A DNA stretch of 5,105 nucleotides from Actinomycetota bacterium (GTDB taxonomy: Bacteria; Actinomycetota; Actinomycetes; S36-B12; UBA5976): assembly GCA_009702945.1 (NCBI GenBank), contig WLGZ01000075.1, forward strand, positions 1 through 5,105. The letters are read 5' to 3'. The translations under genes were made by a program, and so were the position numbers. This document shows positions 1 to 5,105 of the stretch, one piece after another. Each line of letters begins with the position of its first letter. The stretch's first letter is position 1. The notes below the pieces were generated by a model that saw only the letters and a program-made list of their open reading frames with translations, did no database searches and had not been told where the DNA came from.

Positions 1-657
1 GTTGCACTTGGAAATTCACATTCCGAAATTTCGGTTGATGACATTAGTTCAGCAAGTGATCACAATGTAGTGCGATACGACAAAGCCGGTGATCAGCACT
101 ACGACATTATTAGTGCTTACATCAAGTCGATTCGTGGTTCCGATCCAGACGCTGCGCTGCATTACTTAGCACGCATGCTTGAGGCTGGTGAAGACCCACG
201 GTTCATCGCTCGCCGACTGATGATTAGCGCCAGTGAAGACATTGGCCTGGCTGACAGCTCGATGCTGTCGCTTGCGGTATCGGCAGCTCAGACTGTGGCA
301 CTCATTGGTATGCCAGAAGCTCGAATCACTTTGTCGCAAGCAACTATTGCATTGGCCCTTGCGCCGAAATCAAATAGCGCTTATCTGGCAATTGATCGAG
401 CAATTGATGACATCAGAACTGGCGACATCGGAACCGTCCCAGCCCATTTGCGGGACTCGCACTATGCGCGAGCCGGAGATTTAGGCCATGGTGTTGGGTA
501 CTCGTATCCACACAATGAGGCGGCTGGAGTGAGCGAACAGGTTTATTTGCCAGACCCATTGACCAAAGCCAAGTACTACCAACCAACCGATCGTGGTGAG
601 GAAGCAGTTTTGAGTCAGGTTTGGAGCAAAATTCGTTCCATTCTGGGTAGGGATTAA
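1..657 (+). CDS. rarA: Replication-associated recombination protein A (RarA/MgsA), C-terminal part, 5'-truncated
   Basis: The reading frame is open from base 1 to the TAA at 655-657, giving 218 residues. The true start lies left of the window; the GTG at 70 is an internal Val codon. RarA is an AAA+ ATPase of the clamp-loader group, acting in the cytoplasm at stalled or damaged replication forks. The AAA+ core with Walker A/B motifs is off the window. What is seen is the family's C-terminal half: the YDKAGDQHYD segment (window residues about 25-34), then SIRGSDPDAALHYLARM and GEDPRFIARR, then the MgsA_C tetramerisation region with LSQATIALALAPKSN (APKSN at residues 121-125), AYLAIDRA, PAHLRDSHY, GVGYSYPH and YYQPTDRG near the end. 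These are near-diagnostic for RarA. The family is about 440 residues, so roughly half is present. It lies upstream of alaS, as in many Actinobacteria, with a 98-nt gap to the next start. No frameshift is seen. Confidence 0.96.
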   Translation, partial: VALGNSHSEISVDDISSASDHNVVRYDKAGDQHYDIISAYIKSIRGSDPDAALHYLARMLEAGEDPRFIARRLMISASEDIGLADSSMLSLAVSAAQTVALIGMPEARITLSQATIALALAPKSNSAYLAIDRAIDDIRTGDIGTVPAHLRDSHYARAGDLGHGVGYSYPHNEAAGVSEQVYLPDPLTKAKYYQPTDRGEEAVLSQVWSKIRSILGRD

Positions 658-755
658 GCCGAAACCTACTTAGTTCGTTAGGGTTTAGGGGATAGCGCGC
701 CAGATTTGTGGGTTTTTATCTGCAAACCGACACTAAATAGAAAGAGTTGATAGCA
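658..755 (+). promoter_or_regulatory. rarA-alaS intergenic region / alaS leader
   Basis: This 98-nt gap is the only place in the window where a promoter for the alaS-ruvX-mltG-aroE block could sit outside a gene. I found no convincing -35/-10 pair: TTTTAT at 714-719 is a weak -10-like hexamer with no good partner at the right spacing. The region contains four short complementary segments: AAACC at 662-666, GGGTTT at 681-686, GGGTTT at 710-715 and AAACC at 724-728. The first pair can extend to seven base pairs with one bulged G (662-668 with 679-686). Neither hairpin is followed by a T-tract, so neither reads as an intrinsic terminator. Calling this a promoter or leader is inference from its position. 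Confidence 0.35.
739..746 (+). promoter_or_regulatory. alaS ribosome binding site (decides the start)
   Basis: AGAAAG at 739-744 matches the 5' half of the AGAAAGGAGG sequence complementary to the 16S rRNA 3' end. It is followed by AG at 745-746. The GTG at 756 lies 11 nt after the AGAAAG block, correct spacing in that pairing register. The upstream in-frame TTG at 747 almost abuts the site and cannot be served by it. Confidence 0.6.
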
Positions 756-3416
756 GTGGAATCCGCTGAAATTCGATCCAGATTTTTGAACTACTTTGAG
801 TCCAAAGGTCACACGGTCGTGCCTAGCGCCAGTCTGCTACTTGATGATCCAACTCTTCTGTTTGTTAATGCGGGAATGGTTCCGTTCAAGCCATATTTCT
901 TAGGTGAAGCTGCGCCACCTTATCCACGTGCAGTTTCTGCGCAAAAAGTCGTTAGAACTTTAGATATTGAAGAAGTAGGCAAGACCACGCGCCATGCTTC
1001 GTTTTTCCAAATGTGCGGAAACTTTTCCTTTGGTGACTACTTCAAAGAGCAAGCAATTCCATATGCCTGGGAGTTACTAACCTCACCAGTGTCTGCAGGT
1101 GGCTACGGCTTCCCAGAAGACAAGCTTTGGGTGACGGTTTATTTAGATGATGACGAGAGCGTAGACATCTGGCACAAAGTTGTCGGTGTACCTATGGAGC
1201 GAATTCAACGTCGTGACATGGCCGATAACTATTGGTCAATGGGTGTGCCTGGACCATGTGGACCGTGTTCGGAGATTTATTACGATCGCGGACCTGAACA
1301 TGGCCGTGAAGGTGGACCGATTGCGGATGAAACAAGATATCTAGAAGTTTGGAATCTTGTGTTCATGCAATTTGAACGCGGCGAAGGACCAGGCAAAGAA
1401 AACTTCCCAATTCTTGGCGAACTTCCTTCAAAGAGCATTGATACTGGAATGGGTCTTGAGCGAATGGCTGCGTTGCTTCAAGGCGTAGACAATATCTACG
1501 AGATTGACACAACGCGAATCATTTTGGATCGCGCCAGCGAGTTAAGTGGTCGCAAGTATGGTGCCGATCCAAAGTCCGATGTTGCGTTACGTGTAGTTGC
1601 TGACCACGCGCGAACCTGTGCGTTCTTGATTGCAGATGGCGTCCTGCCTGGCAATGAAGGTCGCGGTTATGTGTTGCGCCGAATTTTGCGCCGGGTAGTT
1701 CGCAACATGCGCTTACTTGGAACGAACGATCCTTCGATGAAAGAACTTATTGCGGCCAGCATTACTGCAATGGCGCCGCAGTACCCAGAGCTGCTAAGCG
1801 AACAAGGCCGCATCATGTCGATTGCGGCTGCCGAAGAAGAAACTTTCTTAAGCACACTTGAGCGCGGCACTTCAATGTTTGATTTAGCAGCTGCTGATTT
1901 GAAATCAACTAAGACAAAGGTGCTGAGTGGCGATTCAGCTTTCGCGCTGCATGACACATTTGGTTTCCCAATCGACCTAACTCTCGAGATGGCAGCCGAA
2001 CAAGGCTTAAGTGTTGATGAAGAAGGTTTCCGACGTTTAATGCAGGAACAACGTTCCCGAGCAAAGGCAGACTCAGTTGCTCGAAAGAGTGGCGTTGCCG
2101 CAGTAACGGTCTATCGCGACATCATGGGTAAGTCCGGCGTAACTAAGTTCACTGGCTACACCGAAACTCAGACTGAGAGCGTTGTTACTGGTCTTGTTGT
2201 TGATGGCGTGGACGTGAATAGCGCAGTCGAGGGCGATGAAGTTGAAGTTCTGACGGATCGCACTTCGTTTTATGCCGAAGGTGGCGGACAACTTGCTGAT
2301 CATGGCCGGATCACACTTGGTGACGGTTCTGTAATCGAAGTCTCCGATGTCCAAACTCCAGTTCCAGGACTTTATGTTCACCGTGGTCGAGTTTTGTCGG
2401 GAGCACCAACGGTTGGCGCAAGCGCACTTACCCAAGTGGATGTTCAGCGCAGACTTGCAATTTCCCGCGCTCACACTGCAACACACATGGTTCATAAAGC
2501 ATTCCGTGAAGCACTTGGCGAGACCGCAACTCAAATGGGTTCCGAGAACTCACCTGGACGCTTCCGATTCGATTTCCCAAGTGCCGGAGCGGTTCCGCAA
2601 TCAGTTCTATCTGATGTCGAAGCTCGAGTTAACGAAGTATTGCTAGATAACTTGCTAGTTACTGCAGAATTGATGACCCAAGAACAGGCTCGAGCAACTG
2701 GAGCCATGGCGCTGTTTGGTGAAAAGTATGGCGACCAAGTTCGCGTTGTCAGCGTCGGTGATTGGGCTCGGGAACTTTGCGGTGGCACACATACCGAACG
2801 TTCGGGACAACTTGGCGTTATCACTTTCTTGTCAGAGAGCTCTATTGGAGCTGGTGTACGACGCGTGGAAGCGCTCGTTGGTGCAGACGCTTACCGTTAC
2901 TTGGCACGGGAACATCATCTAGTTGGTCAACTCTCTGAGATGACAAAGGTGCGAGCTGAGGAATTGCCTGAGCGAATTTCCAAAATGATGGAACGTTTGA
3001 AGGCCGCGGAAAAGGAAATTGCAAAAGCCCGAACTGCAGCGCTTACTAGCAACATAGAGTCACTCGTTGGTGAAGCAGTGCGTGTTGGTGAAGTTTCGCT
3101 GTACCGTTTCACAGCACCTACTGGAACTTCAGCCGGCGATCTGCGTGACTTGGTGACCAATGCGAAAGGCAGCATCAAGACTTCTAACTTTGTACTAGTT
3201 GGCGCAACGATTGAAGATGACAAAGTTGCCGTTGTGGTAACAACTGATTCGGCTGCGCGTGATGCAGGTGCATCGGCTTCTGCAGTTCTTAAAGCGATGC
3301 TTCCGGCTCTGGACGGCAAGGGTGGCGGAAGTCCTGAGATGGCACAAGGTGGCGGCTCGGGTGTGGCAAATCTCGATTCTGCATTCACCGCAGCAGCCAG
3401 CGGGATTAGCAGCTAG
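756..3416 (+). CDS. alaS: Alanine--tRNA ligase (AlaRS)
   Basis: This cytoplasmic class II synthetase charges tRNA-Ala with alanine and hydrolyses mischarged Ser/Gly-tRNA-Ala. I chose the GTG at 756 (886 residues, MESAEIRSRF...) over the in-frame TTG at 747 because of ribosome-site spacing and because the family N-terminus is ME-[ST]-AEI. Domains in order: a catalytic core of about 1-250 with motif 2 around R79-H80 and GNFSFGDYFK (88-97), GPCGPCSEI, and motif 3 GMGLER (231-236); a helical tRNA-recognition domain containing GRGYVLRRILRR; an editing domain of about 490-720 with SFYAEGGGQ (from 504), zinc ligands H573 and H577 in HTATH, and C675 and H679 in CGGTH; a helical coiled-coil-like stretch at about 722-765; and C-Ala ending in SPEMAQGGGSG (859-869). 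Every core motif is present and the length is normal. TAG at 3414-3416 is followed directly by an in-frame TAA. It heads a close-packed block with ruvX, mltG and aroE. Confidence 0.99.
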   Translation: MESAEIRSRFLNYFESKGHTVVPSASLLLDDPTLLFVNAGMVPFKPYFLGEAAPPYPRAVSAQKVVRTLDIEEVGKTTRHASFFQMCGNFSFGDYFKEQAIPYAWELLTSPVSAGGYGFPEDKLWVTVYLDDDESVDIWHKVVGVPMERIQRRDMADNYWSMGVPGPCGPCSEIYYDRGPEHGREGGPIADETRYLEVWNLVFMQFERGEGPGKENFPILGELPSKSIDTGMGLERMAALLQGVDNIYEIDTTRIILDRASELSGRKYGADPKSDVALRVVADHARTCAFLIADGVLPGNEGRGYVLRRILRRVVRNMRLLGTNDPSMKELIAASITAMAPQYPELLSEQGRIMSIAAAEEETFLSTLERGTSMFDLAAADLKSTKTKVLSGDSAFALHDTFGFPIDLTLEMAAEQGLSVDEEGFRRLMQEQRSRAKADSVARKSGVAAVTVYRDIMGKSGVTKFTGYTETQTESVVTGLVVDGVDVNSAVEGDEVEVLTDRTSFYAEGGGQLADHGRITLGDGSVIEVSDVQTPVPGLYVHRGRVLSGAPTVGASALTQVDVQRRLAISRAHTATHMVHKAFREALGETATQMGSENSPGRFRFDFPSAGAVPQSVLSDVEARVNEVLLDNLLVTAELMTQEQARATGAMALFGEKYGDQVRVVSVGDWARELCGGTHTERSGQLGVITFLSESSIGAGVRRVEALVGADAYRYLAREHHLVGQLSEMTKVRAEELPERISKMMERLKAAEKEIAKARTAALTSNIESLVGEAVRVGEVSLYRFTAPTGTSAGDLRDLVTNAKGSIKTSNFVLVGATIEDDKVAVVVTTDSAARDAGASASAVLKAMLPALDGKGGGSPEMAQGGGSGVANLDSAFTAAASGISS

Positions 3417-3419
3417 TAA

Positions 3420-3875
3420 ATGGTCAACGGCGTTCGCTTAGCTCTTGATGTTGGTTCAGTGCGAATCGGTGTAGCTAAGTGTGATGCAGAAGGCTTGCTG
3501 GCCACACCGTTAGTAACGATTACATCAGGCCCAGATGCAGTTAACGAAATCTATGAACTGGTGCACGAGTTCGATGCTAAGTGCGTATACGTCGGCAAAC
3601 CGATTTCATTAGCTGGCAAAGATACTGCGAGCACCATGGCTGCTCTAGATTTTGCAAGCCTCTTGGCAAAGCAGCTTGAAAATGATTCCGTGACCGTCCG
3701 ATTGATTGATGAACGATTGAGCACTGTCAGTGCACAACGTGGCATGCATGAGGCGGGTCGAACGGTTAAGCAAAGCCGTGATGCAATAGATCAGGCAGCT
3801 GCCGTGGTTATTTTGGAACACGCACTTGCTACCGAACGAAATGTTGGGAACTTTGTCGGAGAGGAAGTGAGTTGA
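3420..3875 (+). CDS. ruvX: YqgF/RuvX family nuclease (16S rRNA 5'-processing / putative Holliday junction resolvase)
   Basis: This 151-residue cytoplasmic protein has the RNase H-like fold of the YqgF family and is of usual length. The family is implicated in maturing the 5' end of 16S rRNA (E. coli YqgF) and in Holliday-junction resolution (mycobacterial RuvX); the sequence cannot say which applies here. Visible motifs are LALDVGSVRIGVA at the N-terminus with catalytic D10, VGKPISLAGKD (58-68), DERLST with catalytic E98 (97-102), and DAIDQAAAVVIL with the third acidic residue D124. The usual VGLP reads VGKP here (K60). The ATG at 3420 lies 3 nt after the alaS stop and has no good ribosome binding site, with only GGGA 14 nt upstream. 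Translation therefore probably depends on ribosomes finishing alaS. The 3' end overlaps mltG by 4 nt. Confidence 0.96.
   Translation: MVNGVRLALDVGSVRIGVAKCDAEGLLATPLVTITSGPDAVNEIYELVHEFDAKCVYVGKPISLAGKDTASTMAALDFASLLAKQLENDSVTVRLIDERLSTVSAQRGMHEAGRTVKQSRDAIDQAAAVVILEHALATERNVGNFVGEEVS
3858..3865 (+). promoter_or_regulatory. mltG ribosome binding site
   Basis: The purine run GGAGAGGA lies within the end of ruvX. From the GAGG core at 3861-3864 the TTG at 3872 is 7 nt away, which is ideal, and the ATG at 3878 is 13 nt away, which is long. This favours the TTG start, though the two candidates differ by only two residues. Confidence 0.6.
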
Positions 3876-4990
3876 GTATGAGCAACGTAGACCTGTTCAG
3901 TAACTCTTCGACTCCGAATCCCAAGGAACCGGGACATAGATCCAAAAAGAAGTCGTTGGGCAAGACCTTTGTCATCATTCTGGCTGTGGTCGCAGCGATT
4001 GGTTTAGTGACTCCGCAGATTATTTCCCGGTTATCTGGCGCGCCAGATTTCCCAGGTCCCGGCTCGGGGTCAGTTCAGGTGCAAATTGAGCCAGGGGAGA
4101 CCTTGGCTCAGATCGGTAACAACTTGAAAGCCTTAGGTGTGGTTGCCTCGGTTGATGGCTTTATCGCAGCAGCGAATGACAATCCCGACAGTGGCTCCAT
4201 CGCTCCAGGCGCGTACAACTTGTTACTCGAGATGAAGAGCTCGGATGCCATCTTGGCGTTACTCGATCCAGCAAACCGAGTTGTCACCAAGGTAGTGATT
4301 CCAGAAGGTAAACGCGCCACTTGGACGATCAATACGCTGGCAACGGAAACTGGTCTACCACTGGCAGATTTCGAATCTGCAATTGCAAATGCAAGTAATT
4401 TAGGATTACCTGATTACGCAGATGGCAATGTTGAAGGTTTCCTATTTCCAGCAACTTATGAATTTGGGCCAGGCACAACTGCCGAACAAATGATTAGCGA
4501 AATGATCGCTAGGTTCAACGCTGAAGCAAAGAGCATCGATCTGGAAGCGCGAGCCGCTCAAATGGGTAGAAGTGCCTACGAGATTGTGATTGTCGCTTCG
4601 CTTTTGGAAGTAGAAGGTCACCCAAGAGACTTCACAAAAGTTGCCCGCGTGGTTTACAACCGATTAGCCGAACCGATGCCGTTGCAGTTTGACTCAAGCG
4701 TTAACTATGGTCTGGGTAAAACTGACGTGATTCTTACAACGGAACTTCTTAATGAAGACACTCCTTACAACGTGTACTTACGTCCTGGTCTGCCGCCGAC
4801 TCCAATTGATAGTCCAGGAGCGCAGGCGCTAGAAGCAGCGCTAAATCCAGCAGCTGGCGATTGGCTCTACTTCATCACTATTGACTTGAATACCCAGGAA
4901 ACTAAATTCACTCGCTCGTACGAAGAGTTCTTAGTGTACAAAGATGAGTTCTTGGCTTTCTGCGATGCAAATCCAGGAGTGTGTTACTGA
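3872..4990 (+). CDS. mltG: Endolytic murein transglycosylase MltG (YceG-like)
   Basis: This membrane-anchored lytic transglycosylase cleaves nascent peptidoglycan strands near the membrane and is thought to set glycan chain length. From the TTG at 3872 it has 372 residues; the ATG at 3878 would give 370. Numbering is from the TTG. A polar cytoplasmic tail (1-31, with a basic stretch HRSKKKSLGK) precedes one hydrophobic helix (about 32-47, FVIILAVVAAIGLV), giving an N-in, C-out type II anchor. A LysM-like part follows (about 70-135, with PGETLAQI). The YceG catalytic domain runs from VIPEGK (P144) through EGFLFPATYEF (E188) and ASLLEVEG, where E246 aligns with the catalytic Glu of E. coli MltG. 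It continues through KVARVVYNRL, PYNVYLRPGLPPTPI (298-312) and the C-terminal TKFTRSYEEF. Two Cys near the C-terminus (FCDANPGVCY) could form an extracytoplasmic disulfide. The start overlaps ruvX by 4 nt (TTGA), and the stop shares its A with the aroE ATG. Confidence 0.96.
   Translation: MSMSNVDLFSNSSTPNPKEPGHRSKKKSLGKTFVIILAVVAAIGLVTPQIISRLSGAPDFPGPGSGSVQVQIEPGETLAQIGNNLKALGVVASVDGFIAAANDNPDSGSIAPGAYNLLLEMKSSDAILALLDPANRVVTKVVIPEGKRATWTINTLATETGLPLADFESAIANASNLGLPDYADGNVEGFLFPATYEFGPGTTAEQMISEMIARFNAEAKSIDLEARAAQMGRSAYEIVIVASLLEVEGHPRDFTKVARVVYNRLAEPMPLQFDSSVNYGLGKTDVILTTELLNEDTPYNVYLRPGLPPTPIDSPGAQALEAALNPAAGDWLYFITIDLNTQETKFTRSYEEFLVYKDEFLAFCDANPGVCY
4033..4048. repeat. 16-bp perfect palindrome inside mltG
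   Basis: ATCTGGCGCGCCAGAT is its own reverse complement over 16 bases, with no spacer. It includes an 8-bp GGCGCGCC core at 4037-4044. It encodes Ser-Gly-Ala-Pro-Asp just outside the membrane helix of MltG. Its right side, with one further T (GCGCGCCAGATTT, 4038-4050), recurs exactly at 695-707 in the alaS leader, where the left arm is degraded. The symmetry is a direct observation; any binding function is unproven. Confidence 0.5.
4975..4979 (+). promoter_or_regulatory. aroE ribosome binding site
   Basis: AGGAG lies within the last codons of mltG, 10 nt before the ATG at 4990. It is the clearest Shine-Dalgarno match in the window and supports that start. It also implies that aroE can be initiated independently as well as by coupling to mltG. 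Confidence 0.7.
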
Positions 4991-5105
4991 TGCAAGCGGC
5001 GGTACTAGGTAGCCCAGTTTCTCATTCACTTTCTCCAGTGCTTCACAATGCTGCCTATCGAGCACTTGGTCTAGATCACACCTATTCAGCAATCGAAACT
5101 GCTGA
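4990..5105 (+). CDS. aroE: Shikimate dehydrogenase (AroE), N-terminal fragment, 3'-truncated
   Basis: The ATG at 4990 overlaps the mltG stop by one base (TGATG), and the frame stays open to the window edge for 38 codons plus two bases. The translation begins MQAAVLGSPVSHSLSPVLHN. The GSPVSHSLSP segment (residues 7-16) with S13 and S15 is the shikimate-binding signature of AroE, which reduces 3-dehydroshikimate to shikimate with NADPH in aromatic amino acid synthesis. The following AAYRALGLDHTYSAIE matches the family's N-terminal substrate-binding domain. The catalytic Lys and the NADP-binding domain lie beyond the window. YdiB or another AroE-like paralogue cannot be excluded from 38 residues, but position after mltG is where actinobacterial aroE normally sits. 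Confidence 0.93.
   Translation, partial: MQAAVLGSPVSHSLSPVLHNAAYRALGLDHTYSAIETA

Noticed and set aside
70..72. GTG at 70 as the start of a short independent gene
   Set aside because: The frame is open upstream to base 1, and the YDKAG segment just after it is internal to full-length RarA, so this is a fragment cut by the window edge.
233..484. 83-codon + strand frame inside rarA
   Set aside because: It overlaps the conserved MgsA_C region in another frame and has a composition typical of an out-of-frame translation (Leu/Arg/Cys-rich), with no domain.
678..690. Telomere-like TTAGGGTTTAGGG and a possible G-quadruplex
   Set aside because: There are only two units, and even with the GGG at 710-712 only three G-runs occur, so a four-tract quadruplex cannot form here. 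It is too short to be a repeat array.
662..728. Rho-independent terminator for rarA
   Set aside because: The hairpins are only 5 to 7 bp, AT-rich at one end, and not followed by a T-tract. The T run at 713-717 falls inside a stem and loop rather than after one.
658..755. T-box riboswitch controlling alaS
   Set aside because: The 98-nt gap is too short for a T-box leader, and the conserved T-box sequence and specifier hairpin are absent.
2073..2534. 153-codon open frame on the minus strand inside alaS
   Set aside because: It lies wholly opposite the AlaRS editing domain, which is strongly conserved on the + strand. It shows no recognisable domain and no ribosome site, so it is a shadow of the real gene.
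2927..3388. 153-codon open frame on the minus strand at the 3' end of alaS
   Set aside because: It is opposite the helical and C-Ala regions of AlaRS. Its Ser/Ala/Arg-rich low-complexity translation is typical of antisense shadow frames.

Overview
This is an ordinary, tightly packed bacterial housekeeping locus with five protein genes, all on the + strand. They are the C-terminal part of rarA (cut by the left edge), complete alaS, complete ruvX (yqgF), complete mltG (yceG), and the first 38 codons of aroE (cut by the right edge). The gene order rarA / alaS-ruvX-mltG-aroE is the familiar actinobacterial arrangement. The AlaRS wording (GTG-initiated MESAEI..., FFQMCGNFSFG, YAEGGGQ) and the MltG C-terminal Cys pair also look actinobacterial. 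Base composition is only moderate (high forties percent GC by eye), which is low for that phylum. A streamlined freshwater actinobacterium of the acI/Nanopelagicales type is my best guess, but this is inference and unproven.

Layout: 1-657 rarA C-terminus; 658-755 the only real intergenic gap (98 nt), which holds the alaS leader; 756-3416 alaS; 3420-3875 ruvX, 3 nt after the alaS stop; 3872-4990 mltG, whose start overlaps the ruvX stop by 4 nt; 4990-5105 aroE, sharing one base with the mltG stop. From alaS onward there is no room for internal promoters or terminators between genes, so alaS-ruvX-mltG-aroE is very probably one transcript with translational coupling at each junction. No stretch longer than 300 nt lacks a gene, and I see no RNA gene, mobile element, CRISPR array or antisense gene.

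The genes do not form one pathway. They cover replication-fork maintenance (RarA), tRNA charging (AlaRS), 16S rRNA 5'-end maturation or DNA-junction processing (RuvX), peptidoglycan glycan-strand release (MltG) and shikimate synthesis (AroE). They are a growth-linked operon rather than a dedicated system.

I found no convincing new biological system. The points worth a second look are modest: a corrected alaS start, a set of mutually complementary short segments in the alaS leader, a 16-bp perfect palindrome inside mltG whose right half recurs as a 13-mer in the alaS leader, a Leu-to-Lys change next to the RuvX active site, and the very short rarA-alaS gap.
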